Shown here piece by piece: positions 1-7,230 of a stretch of DNA of 64,000 nt. This DNA is from Bacilli bacterium. GTDB lineage: Bacteria; Bacillota_I; Bacilli_A; RF39; UBA660. Location: assembly GCA_017409025.1 (NCBI GenBank), contig JAFQTN010000011.1, forward strand, positions 39,794 through 103,793. Reading direction: 5' to 3'. Below the pieces are notes generated by a model. It did no database searches. It was not told the origin of the DNA and saw only the letters and a list, made by a program, of their open reading frames with translations. Made by a program: the position numbers and the translations under genes. Numbering within the stretch: position 1 is the first letter of the stretch; every line of letters starts with the position of its first letter.

Positions 1-1561
1 TTCTTTTAATTTCATCTAAAGTATTATTTAGTTCTGTCTTATATGATGTTTCTATACCCTCTCTAATTAGTTTTAAGGTATAACCATCAGCAATTGATTT
101 ATTGTAGTAATATTTGTGAATATAATCTCCAAAAATATCTTTTGTACTATAATTTTCACCAATTAATGGTGTTCCTGTTAATCCAATAAAAATACCTTCT
201 CTATCGGATGCAAATAAGTTTGCTAAGAAAGAACCTCTTGGATTATAACTTCTATGAGCTTCATCTAAGAAATATATTCTTTGCACATCTACATTATAAT
301 CAGCTTCTTTAACACTAGAATCTTCTGAGAATTTTTGTATATTAACAACATTAATTGTCAAATTACCAGTTTTTGAAACTGCAGATGTTTCTTTTATTGT
401 ATTTTTAAATTCCTCTTTAGAATTTACTCTTGTAACTTCTAATCCTCTTGCAGTAAATTCTTGACTCGCTTGTTTTAATAAATCTAGTCTATCTACTACA
501 AAATAGAATTTTGCAACTTTACCTCTTTTTTGAAAATAATCAGTAATATATTTAACATTATAATATGCTAATGCAGTTTTTCCTGAACCTTGTGTGTGCC
601 ATATTACACCCTTTTTAATATTTTTGTCTAAGGTATTTTCAATAGCTAATGTTGCAAAGAATTGTTGATATCTCATTACATGTTTTTGTATTTCAATAAT
701 TCCATCTTTATTAGATCTTTCAACATATACAATTCCATATTTTAATAGTTTTAAAATTCTTGATCTATGAAATAAAGATGTAATTAATCTATTAGTTGGT
801 GAAGTACTACTTAAGTTAGTAGAATACTCTGGAGTTCCTTTAATAGATACATAATTATTATCTTTTAAAATATTATTTTCTTGTACATAATCTAAATCTT
901 GAATTTTACTAAAAATAGAAGTATCTTCTTCTCTAAAACAGTTGAAAAATACATTATTATAACTAGTTGTTCCATAGAATGCACCTTCTATTGGTACACC
1001 TGAATCTTCATTATATTCTTGGTTATTTGAAAATAGTAATAGTTGTGTTATGTTAACAAATTTCTTAAATTTCTTATTTTTAAACCTATCATTAATTCTA
1101 TTTCTTTCAGCTAATATACCTTCTCTGTTATTAGGTTTTTTAACCTCTAAAAATCCTAATGGCATACCATTTATCAACATAATAACATCTGGTCTAAATT
1201 CATCTTCACCATTTTTATATGTTAATTCAGTTACAACATTATATTCATTATTTTTTTCATCTTCAAAATCGATTAATTTGATTCCTTTATATCCATTAAT
1301 TAAGTATTTATAAAACTGTCTTCCTAAATCATCATTTGCTAACGAAAACGATAATTCACTAATTAATTTAGTTATATTCTCGTCTGACAATTCTAAATTA
1401 TTTATTCTATTGATACTTTCTTTAAATATATTTTTAAAGATATTTGTCTCTTCATCAATTTCATTTTTATACTCTTTTAGAGATAGGTATTTATAACCTA
1501 ATCTAGTTGTATGTACTAATGCAGGAATCTTTACTCTTGTATTTTCAGAGAACTCAACCAT
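1..1561 (-). CDS. hsdR: Type I restriction enzyme R subunit, N-terminal part
   Basis: The restriction and DNA-translocation subunit of a type I restriction-modification complex; the C-terminal half lies beyond the left window edge, leaving about 520 residues. An N-terminal PD-(D/E)xK nuclease domain is visible with D125 in RPD and the E139-V-K141 pair in FLEVKK. It is followed by an SF2 motor with Walker A HTQGSGKT and the DEAH box FLDEAHRS. Translation starts at ATG 1559-1561. The methylase and specificity subunits are not in the window and may lie to the left. It is followed on its upstream side by the DUF262 gene in the same orientation, which suggests one defence block. The family call is secure. 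Confidence 0.95.
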   Translation of the reverse strand, partial: MVEFSENTRVKIPALVHTTRLGYKYLSLKEYKNEIDEETNIFKNIFKESINRINNLELSDENITKLISELSFSLANDDLGRQFYKYLINGYKGIKLIDFEDEKNNEYNVVTELTYKNGEDEFRPDVIMLINGMPLGFLEVKKPNNREGILAERNRINDRFKNKKFKKFVNITQLLLFSNNQEYNEDSGVPIEGAFYGTTSYNNVFFNCFREEDTSIFSKIQDLDYVQENNILKDNNYVSIKGTPEYSTNLSSTSPTNRLITSLFHRSRILKLLKYGIVYVERSNKDGIIEIQKHVMRYQQFFATLAIENTLDKNIKKGVIWHTQGSGKTALAYYNVKYITDYFQKRGKVAKFYFVVDRLDLLKQASQEFTARGLEVTRVNSKEEFKNTIKETSAVSKTGNLTINVVNIQKFSEDSSVKEADYNVDVQRIYFLDEAHRSYNPRGSFLANLFASDREGIFIGLTGTPLIGENYSTKDIFGDYIHKYYYNKSIADGYTLKLIREGIETSYKTELNNTLDEIKR

Positions 1562-1590
1562 TTTATCACTCTCCTATTTTTATTTATTAA

Positions 1591-4053
1591 TTATCTATTA
1601 AATTGTTTTTCAAAACTTTGTTTTAATATATTTTTTATATATTCTATATCTGAATCTAAATTAACAAATATACAACGGTCATTTGTCCATTTATATGATT
1701 CTGCTAATTCTACTACAAGACCTTTTGGATCGTCATAATCACCAGTCATGATAACATATTTTAAGCTGTTAACTTGGAACCATAATTCAATGAAATTTTT
1801 TCCATAATTATAAGATAAATATACAGTTGAAGTTCCTCGTTTTATATTTTCATTCAAAGATAAAATATATTCATTTAATTCTTCATATACTTTTATTAGT
1901 TCTGGTCTTGTGTTTGTCATTAATTTATTCAATTGATTTTCATCAAATGTTATTTCTTTTATTTTAGGTTCTTCTTGATAATTAATAACTTCAGTTGAAT
2001 CAATCCATTCATCATCTTCTTCTATCATAAAGTCTAAACCTAAAAATCTTTTTCTTTCAGCTAAATTAGGAATTATAAAATCCCATTCTTTCTCCATGAA
2101 TTTAACTATCTTTAATCCTCTATCCAAGATTTCTTTTGAAGTCCAATCTTCACTTCTGCTTACTTCTAATTCATTATGTGAGCCATCACAAAATCTCATT
2201 TCTTTTTTTCTCTCAAACGAATAGTTTTGTAATGAACTATTAATTGTTTTAGATAGTGGTAATAAATTACCAATCGTATTTGTTAATTTATGCTTATTAC
2301 TATCTGTATACATATTATAGTTATTTAACCAATATTCATCTGTTGGGGTTTGTGGATAAATATGTTCTATAGAATAATGATCTTTTTCATCTTTTTTAAA
2401 TATATCTTCTGGCAATAATCTAACACTAGATGCCATACCAGTCATCAATTCTCTTTCATATTCATATAATACATATCTTATTGATGCCCACGAATAGAAT
2501 CCATTATTATTCTTAAATAATCTATCAAATTTAGTATAGATACCATTCATATTAGCAACTTTATTATCACTTAAGAAATCAATATCATTTACTTCTTTTA
2601 AAACATCAGCATAAGTAACATTATTAAAATAATAATCATGTGCTAAGTTATAGAAGAAACTATTTTTATAGGTCCCTAAATAACCATTTAATCTATAATG
2701 TAAGAATACAAATCTTTCCATACCTTTTAAAACGGCAACTTTTTGTTCTTCACTTAAATTATTTTTAGATAATAAAACTGTTGTTAATGGTTTAAAGTTT
2801 ACATATCCTAATCTATTTAATCTTTCAATATACATTCTTATATTTTTATTTTCTATTTCATGAGGATAATGTATTTGATACCAATATGGAATTAATGACT
2901 TCATACTATTTATATAATTATTTATTGTTCCTATAGTAAGTTTTTCTTTTTTACTACTTACTTTTTCTTCTTTTTGTATTTCTTCGTTATCAATATCCTC
3001 TTCTTCAATTGATAATTCAGTATCTTCTTCTTTTATTTCAAAATTATATTCATTTGATATATTTTGTTGTGTGAAATAATCATTTAGTAAAAATGAATCA
3101 TAAGTTACTTTATTGGAACGAGTATATCCAAAATACATCATCCAATGTGCTTGTAAAAACTCATTATCATTTAAAGGTTTTAATTTGTTTTTTCCTAAAT
3201 ATTCATATACTGTTTTCCAAGTCTCATTAATATTTTTTCTAACTGCTGTTTTATTATCTTCAGGAACATCAAAGACAGTAGATAAATATATTAATCTGTT
3301 TTTTAATAATTCTAAGTAGGATAATCTTTTACCACGATTATTCATTGTTTCAAATGCAATAAAAACATTAAAATCATTGTCAATATAATACATATTAAAT
3401 TTTAATCTTTGTGTAACTTTTTTAAATATATTTTCTAATTCATTAATTCCTTTTGATTCAACTAATTCCTTAATTTTAGTTTCAAAAAATTGTTTAGATT
3501 TTGCTAAATTTAATGTATAAAAAGTTTCATCTACAGCAAGAGGATTTGATGGTTCTAATATTCTATACTTAAAAAATTGATAACTTGGATTATCTACTTC
3601 ATATCCAAATTTATAAGTTCTTATTGTTCCTTGTGAATCCGGTTTTGTTTGAACCAAGTAATCTTCTTGAATTTTACTCAAAGGAATACTATTTATAAAA
3701 ATTTCATTTAAAGACTTTTCAGGATTTTGATTTATATAATAATTCACAATTTCATTAATAAGAATTATAAATGTAGTTAATCTTTGTTGACCATCAACAA
3801 CATGGTAAGGAACATATCCCCAGTTATCGATTAACCATTTCTCATCATTCCATTTTTCATTATTAACATAATCACTATCAAGTTTTTTTAGCGAAATCAT
3901 CCCAGTATAATGATCTCTATCTGGCAATAAGTTTAATAAATCACTCCAAAATTCTTTTAATTGTAATTCTTCCCAAGAATAGCCTCTTTGATAATCAGGA
4001 ATTCTAAATATTTTCTTATTAAATAAATCCTGTAAAGATAATAACTCATTCAT
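1591..4053 (-). CDS. DUF262/DUF1524 single-chain GmrSD-like protein
   Basis: Single-chain protein of 820 residues combining an N-terminal DUF262 domain (IPDYQRGYSW near residue 18 and VVDGQQRLTTF near 86, the DGQQR signature) with a C-terminal DUF1524 HNH-like region (SIEHIYPQT, then IGNLLPLS). In characterised GmrSD enzymes these halves give NTP-dependent cleavage of modified DNA, so a type IV restriction role against phages with modified bases is the likely function. A lysine- and glutamate-rich linker lies around residue 340-375. Its ribosome site AAGGAGG directly abuts the ATGACACT palindrome of element A. It is 29 bases upstream of hsdR in the same direction, so the two may share a transcript. 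Biochemical target is inferred only. Confidence 0.85.
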   Translation of the reverse strand: MNELLSLQDLFNKKIFRIPDYQRGYSWEELQLKEFWSDLLNLLPDRDHYTGMISLKKLDSDYVNNEKWNDEKWLIDNWGYVPYHVVDGQQRLTTFIILINEIVNYYINQNPEKSLNEIFINSIPLSKIQEDYLVQTKPDSQGTIRTYKFGYEVDNPSYQFFKYRILEPSNPLAVDETFYTLNLAKSKQFFETKIKELVESKGINELENIFKKVTQRLKFNMYYIDNDFNVFIAFETMNNRGKRLSYLELLKNRLIYLSTVFDVPEDNKTAVRKNINETWKTVYEYLGKNKLKPLNDNEFLQAHWMMYFGYTRSNKVTYDSFLLNDYFTQQNISNEYNFEIKEEDTELSIEEEDIDNEEIQKEEKVSSKKEKLTIGTINNYINSMKSLIPYWYQIHYPHEIENKNIRMYIERLNRLGYVNFKPLTTVLLSKNNLSEEQKVAVLKGMERFVFLHYRLNGYLGTYKNSFFYNLAHDYYFNNVTYADVLKEVNDIDFLSDNKVANMNGIYTKFDRLFKNNNGFYSWASIRYVLYEYERELMTGMASSVRLLPEDIFKKDEKDHYSIEHIYPQTPTDEYWLNNYNMYTDSNKHKLTNTIGNLLPLSKTINSSLQNYSFERKKEMRFCDGSHNELEVSRSEDWTSKEILDRGLKIVKFMEKEWDFIIPNLAERKRFLGLDFMIEEDDEWIDSTEVINYQEEPKIKEITFDENQLNKLMTNTRPELIKVYEELNEYILSLNENIKRGTSTVYLSYNYGKNFIELWFQVNSLKYVIMTGDYDDPKGLVVELAESYKWTNDRCIFVNLDSDIEYIKNILKQSFEKQFNR

Positions 4054-4066
4054 ATTTTTCCTCCTT

Positions 4067-4127
4067 ATGACACTATGACATTAAGTTAGGATATGCCATA
4101 CACCTATTTCTAGTGTCATTCTGTCAT
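4067..4127. repeat. Inverted pair of ATGACAYT double repeats, element A
   Basis: Each arm holds two 8-base units (left ATGACACT-ATGACATT at 4067-4082; right, inverted, at 4111-4127), around a small TAGG...CCTA hairpin. The same architecture with a different centre occurs at 16681-16741 in element B. In both cases it lies just past the stop codon of the repressor-side backbone gene, at the junction with cargo. The iteron-like layout suggests a protein-binding, replication or recombination site; the function is not known. Confidence 0.6.
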
Positions 4128-4130
4128 TTA

Positions 4131-4676
4131 TTAATCAACTATATCACTTACTGATACATTGTAATATTCAGCTAATTTCTTAACTACTTCATTACTTAGT
4201 TTTCTACTACCTTTTTCATATTTATTATAAGTAGATAAATCTATTTCTAAATATTTTGCTAATTCTTTTTGAGATTTATTATTTTCTAATCTCAAATTCT
4301 TAATTCTAAGCCTAATTCTAGCTTGATTCTTTTCTTCTTCTTTATCAAAATATTTATACATTTCTTTATAAGTAACTTTAACATATTTCGGCGTATTGTC
4401 TGCTACTTTTAAAGCAAAATTAGATAATTCTAATGATTCTTTATCAGATAATTCAGGCATATTTTCAAAAAAGTAATTTGTTGATACCTTATAAAATCTA
4501 GCCAAATCTTTTAATACACTAATGGGTACCATTCTATCACCTAGTTCATAGTGTTTATATGTAGACGTATTTACTCCTACTACTGAACATATTTCTCTTT
4601 GAGTTAAATTAAATTGTTTTCTTAACTTACTCATATTTGTTCCTATAGTAACATCCATTGGTTTTCTCTTTTCCAT
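4131..4676 (-). CDS. Double XRE-domain repressor of element A
   Basis: Protein of 181 residues with two helix-turn-helix XRE domains, near residues 14-68 (NMSKLRKQFNLTQREICSVV) and 122-180 (RIKNLRLENNKSQKELAKYL), joined by a charged helical linker. It sits at the left edge of the element backbone and is divergent from the mobilization operon, the usual position of the master repressor of an integrative element. The facing 415-base gap contains TTCCA-N3-4-GGAAC operator copies overlapping both promoters, so it probably represses the operon and itself. Start ATG 4674-4676 follows AGGAGG. Two tandem XRE domains in one short chain are less usual than one. Confidence 0.85.
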   Translation of the reverse strand: MEKRKPMDVTIGTNMSKLRKQFNLTQREICSVVGVNTSTYKHYELGDRMVPISVLKDLARFYKVSTNYFFENMPELSDKESLELSNFALKVADNTPKYVKVTYKEMYKYFDKEEEKNQARIRLRIKNLRLENNKSQKELAKYLEIDLSTYNKYEKGSRKLSNEVVKKLAEYYNVSVSDIVD

Positions 4677-4707
4677 AGAATTACCTCCTATTTTTCTTCA
4701 TAAATCT

Positions 4708-4736
4708 ATTATAACACAAAATTTCCATTTTGGAAC
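4708..4736 (-). promoter_or_regulatory. Promoter of the element A repressor
   Basis: On the minus strand there is an extended -10, TGTTATAAT (TATAAT is 4708-4713 on plus), with a weak -35 GTTCCA 17 bases upstream. The -35 is inside the operator TTCCATTTTGGAA at 4723-4735, which points to autorepression. Confidence 0.65.
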
Positions 4737-4890
4737 ATTTGATACAAAATTTGTCGAAAAAATATAAAATTAAAAATTTTTAAATTTTTGTAAATTGTAA
4801 CTTGACACTATGGAACTTATATGTTATTATTTTTATAGTAATTTCCATATCGGAACTTTTATTTTAATACAAGATATGCCAATTTGGAAC
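4723..4890. promoter_or_regulatory. Operator array TTCCA-N-GGAAC (four sites)
   Basis: Palindromic sites TTCCATTTTGGAA (4723-4735), TTCCATATCGGAA (4843-4855) and GCCAATTTGGAAC (4878-4890), plus a half site CTATGGAAC (4808-4816) inside the spacer of the rightward promoter. The spacing over both divergent promoters fits cooperative repression by the adjacent double XRE protein; that pairing is inferred. Confidence 0.7.
4802..4830 (+). promoter_or_regulatory. Rightward promoter of the element A operon
   Basis: Perfect TTGACA (4802-4807), 17-base spacer, TATTAT (4825-4830). An operator half site lies in the spacer. Transcription would enter the structured leader before the first gene at 5092. 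Confidence 0.75.
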
Positions 4891-4897
4891 TTACGAT

Positions 4898-5090
4898 TTG
4901 TTCTTTGAAAACTAAATAGAGTCAGATATTGTAAGCGCCCTATTCTGCTGGCTCGTTAAATAAATACAAGTGGTGCCTAGCGATTACCCTATTGGTACGG
5001 GAGTTATGGAATTACTAAAATTTCAGGTATACGGGATACTCTACCCTCTTGACCTACAAGTAAAGAGAAATATAGAAAGAAGGTTGATAT
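4898..5090 (+). ncRNA. Structured leader with boxA-like start, element A
   Basis: About 190 untranslated bases begin with TTGTTCTTTGAAAACTA, which resembles the boxA antitermination sequence of Firmicute rRNA leaders. Further down a stem GTGCC/GGTAC encloses a loop with ACCCTATT, followed by CGGGAGTTA. The loop CCC can pair with the following GGG as an H-type pseudoknot. Element B has the same order with changed but still pairing stem bases (TACTA/TAGTA). A role in antitermination of the long mobilization operon is inferred. Confidence 0.55.
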
Positions 5091-5091
5091 A

Positions 5092-5355
5092 ATGAAAAAG
5101 AAAGAAAATTACATAAAATATTTCACTGATATTGTTGATGAAATTGAATTACCAGCTTATGTATGCCAAGCTATGTTTAATTTAATGAAATTAACAAATA
5201 TGAGTGAAGAAGAAATTTATAAAAAATATGAATTTATTAATAATTGTGATAGTGAAAAAACTAATAGAAAGGCTTTATATAAAATGCTAGTCGATATAGA
5301 AAAAATAGATCCTAGCATTCCATATAATAACTACTATTTGAACTATTTCGAATAA
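5092..5355 (+). CDS. Small acidic protein of element A, unknown
   Basis: An 87-residue protein that I do not recognise. It is charged, probably helical, has no membrane segment or cysteine pattern beyond isolated residues, and ends in a tyrosine/asparagine-rich tail (NNYYLNYFE). It is the first gene after the structured leader of element A, preceded by AGAAGG, and element B has no counterpart. Its position makes an antirestriction, antitermination or regulatory role possible, but nothing in the sequence decides this. Confidence 0.6.
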   Translation: MKKKENYIKYFTDIVDEIELPAYVCQAMFNLMKLTNMSEEEIYKKYEFINNCDSEKTNRKALYKMLVDIEKIDPSIPYNNYYLNYFE

Positions 5356-5367
5356 GGAGGTCGATAT

Positions 5368-5607
5368 ATGTCCGCAAACGAAACTTTAGAATTACTATCA
5401 AAACAATGGTGCTCTCTACAAGATTTAATGAAGTTAACTAATCTTGGAAGAAATTCAGCACTAAAAATTAGAAAAGAAATTATTACAGATTTAGAAGATA
5501 AAGGTTATAAATTACCTTGTGGATTAATACCTATGTGTGAAGTTGTTAACAAGTTAAACATTAATATTAATTATTTACAAAATATGGTAAGGATGGAAGT
5601 TAAATGA
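5368..5607 (+). CDS. DUF3173-like small DNA-binding protein
   Basis: A 79-residue protein with the pattern DLMKLTNLGRNSALKIRKEI...GYKLP.GLIPMCEVV, resembling DUF3173/MerR-like winged-helix proteins found next to integrases and replication ATPases in Firmicute integrative elements. The element B homologue at 18046 is clearly related (LISKQWCNLDDLMKL...NSALKVKREI). It probably acts as an excisionase-like or replication accessory DNA-binding factor. It lies 12 bases after the previous gene with AAGGAGG upstream and its stop overlaps the start of the ATPase gene. The exact role is inferred from context. Confidence 0.7.
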   Translation: MSANETLELLSKQWCSLQDLMKLTNLGRNSALKIRKEIITDLEDKGYKLPCGLIPMCEVVNKLNININYLQNMVRMEVK

Positions 5608-6548
5608 TACCCATAGAACAATTAAATATAGATATAAAAAAAGACAACATTATTGAAGGAATAATGAAGTCTAACGGATTATATTGTTTAGTTGCAGAAC
5701 CTAAGGTTGGCAAATCGTTTTTAGCACTACAGATTGCCAATTCTCTAACTAACAATAAAGAGTTCTTAGGATTTAAAGTAAATCCCACTCCTGTTTTATA
5801 TATTAGCACAGAACTCTCAAGTTTACAACTTAAGGAAAGATTAAATATAACGGGTTATGAGTTTTCTCCTAACTCGTTCTTCTTCCTTGAGAAAGACTCT
5901 AATCATAAATTATGTTTAACAGATGACTTACAATTAGAACTAAAAGAATTCTCTGAAACTTATAATGGTAAATTTGTAATAGTTGATATTATGTGTGGTA
6001 TTGATTATGGTTATGAATTAGATATAAATAACTATAGTGATGTTATGAAAAAGATGTTTGATAAATATAAAGAACTATCTAAAAAATATAATTTAACATT
6101 TCTACTAGTACATCATTTAAATAAAGAAGGTAAAACTTTAGGTAGTACAGGTATAGATGGAAATATGAACGGTATATTAACTTTAATTAATAACAAAGAT
6201 AATACCTATACATTAAAAATAATAAATAGAGATTTTGAAGAACAAAATCTTAATTTGATAAAAAATGATAAATTAATATTTGAAATAATGCATGAAGACA
6301 ATACAGAATTAGATTTTAATTTATCAGCATTTATGAGATATGTAATTAAGAAAAAAGAAGTTATATTTACTCCAGCTGAAATAGTAGCTGAATTAAATTT
6401 ATTAATTACCCCTTCTCGCTTTGGAAGATTATTAAATAGTAATATTAAAAGATTAGAACAAGAAGGTATATATATTGAGTTAAATAGAACTGCTACATCT
6501 AGAAATTATAAAGCTAAGTTTATTGAACCACTTAGTTTAGAAGAATAA
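5604..6548 (+). CDS. RepA-like AAA_25/RadA-type ATPase of element A
   Basis: A 314-residue hexameric helicase-like P-loop ATPase. Walker A is AEPKVGKSFLAL (near residue 33), Walker B is GKFVIVDIM (near 122), and the sensor-like VHHLNKEGKTLGSTG segment near 168 is typical of RepA/RadA-family plasmid helicases. A winged-helix-like C-terminal region follows (AEIVAELNLLITPSRFGRLL). It overlaps the previous gene by 4 bases, so the two are translationally coupled. In mobilizable elements such proteins support autonomous replication after excision. Element B carries a homologue in the same place. Confidence 0.85.
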   Translation: MIPIEQLNIDIKKDNIIEGIMKSNGLYCLVAEPKVGKSFLALQIANSLTNNKEFLGFKVNPTPVLYISTELSSLQLKERLNITGYEFSPNSFFFLEKDSNHKLCLTDDLQLELKEFSETYNGKFVIVDIMCGIDYGYELDINNYSDVMKKMFDKYKELSKKYNLTFLLVHHLNKEGKTLGSTGIDGNMNGILTLINNKDNTYTLKIINRDFEEQNLNLIKNDKLIFEIMHEDNTELDFNLSAFMRYVIKKKEVIFTPAEIVAELNLLITPSRFGRLLNSNIKRLEQEGIYIELNRTATSRNYKAKFIEPLSLEE

Positions 6549-6550
6549 GG

Positions 6551-6622
6551 TTTTAGGATTTATCCTAACTCACATTTTGGGCTATGCCCTAGTGAGATAA
6601 GTCATAAAATGACTAATTATGG
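6551..6622 (+). other. Candidate oriT of element A (three hairpins)
   Basis: Three successive hairpins: TTAGGATTTATCCTAA, then ACTCAC...GTGAG enclosing GGGCTATGCCC (6567-6595), then AGTCATAAAATGACT. The central part is almost identical in element B at 19509-19544, and the flanking hairpins keep pairing while their bases differ. In B this region is directly upstream of the relaxase gene, the usual oriT location for MobV elements. Nick position cannot be assigned by eye. Confidence 0.6.
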
Positions 6623-6625
6623 TGG

Positions 6626-6631
6626 TATAAT
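6626..6631 (+). promoter_or_regulatory. Extended -10 promoter before HEPN-like gene
   Basis: TGGTATAAT (TATAAT at 6626-6631) 21 bases ahead of the HEPN-like start codon, with no good -35. With the terminator at 7190 it makes the gene a self-contained transcription unit inside the mobilization operon. Confidence 0.5.
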
Positions 6632-6651
6632 AGATATTGAGGTGTTAACTT

Positions 6652-7200
6652 ATGAATAATAAATTTATTAAAAAAAATTTTAACGGTCTTACCAAAGAAG
6701 TACACGAATGGGAATTAGTAAAACTCAGTACCGTTTTTAAACCAGAATATAAGCAAGGTAATGTCGAAATAACACGTTCATATTTAAATGCAGCAAAAAA
6801 ATTGTATTTAGCTTTAAAATTGGAAAGTCATCCCGAACCTGGAATGACAACATTAAAAACAGACCAACTAACAATGCCCTTCCTATATCTATGCAGACAC
6901 ACTATTGAATTAGCAATAAAAGCGGTACTCGATAATAATAAAATTACTTATGGTAACATCCATAATTTAAATACTCTTTTTTTAAAATTACCTATTTCAA
7001 CTAAACCAAATGATGACCATAAATTATTAATCGAAGTATTAGATTTAGTAGATGATAAAGGAATGTGGCTTAGATATGATAAAGACTTAAAACTAAAAAA
7101 GGAGTATATAGAAAAACCACTATTTATTAATTCTAATGAAATAATAAAAACAACAGAAGACTTAACAAACTTTTTATTAATTAATATAGACAACCACTAA
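6652..7200 (+). CDS. HEPN-like helical protein, inserted cargo
   Basis: A 182-residue protein with the helix YLCRHTIELAIKAVL near residue 80 followed by IHNLNTLFLKL, a pattern seen in HEPN-fold proteins, many of which are RNases of toxin or phage-defence systems. The classical R-x4-6-H dyad is not clearly present, so activity is uncertain. It lies between the candidate oriT and the relaxase of element A, where element B has nothing, and it has its own extended -10 and its own terminator overlapping the stop codon. It is therefore likely acquired cargo (a moron). No antitoxin partner is visible. Start ATG follows GAGGTG. Confidence 0.55.
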   Translation: MNNKFIKKNFNGLTKEVHEWELVKLSTVFKPEYKQGNVEITRSYLNAAKKLYLALKLESHPEPGMTTLKTDQLTMPFLYLCRHTIELAIKAVLDNNKITYGNIHNLNTLFLKLPISTKPNDDHKLLIEVLDLVDDKGMWLRYDKDLKLKKEYIEKPLFINSNEIIKTTEDLTNFLLINIDNH

Positions 7201-7212
7201 GGTTGTTTTTTC
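7190..7212 (+). terminator. Terminator overlapping HEPN-like stop
   Basis: ACAACC-ACTA-AGGTTGT followed by a run of six T; the stop codon TAA lies in the loop and stem. Confidence 0.75.
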
Positions 7213-7230
7213 ATATAAGGAGGTTGATAT

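Noticed and set aside
4723..4890. CRISPR-like array
   Set aside because: The repeats are short palindromic words with irregular distances overlapping promoters, thus operators.
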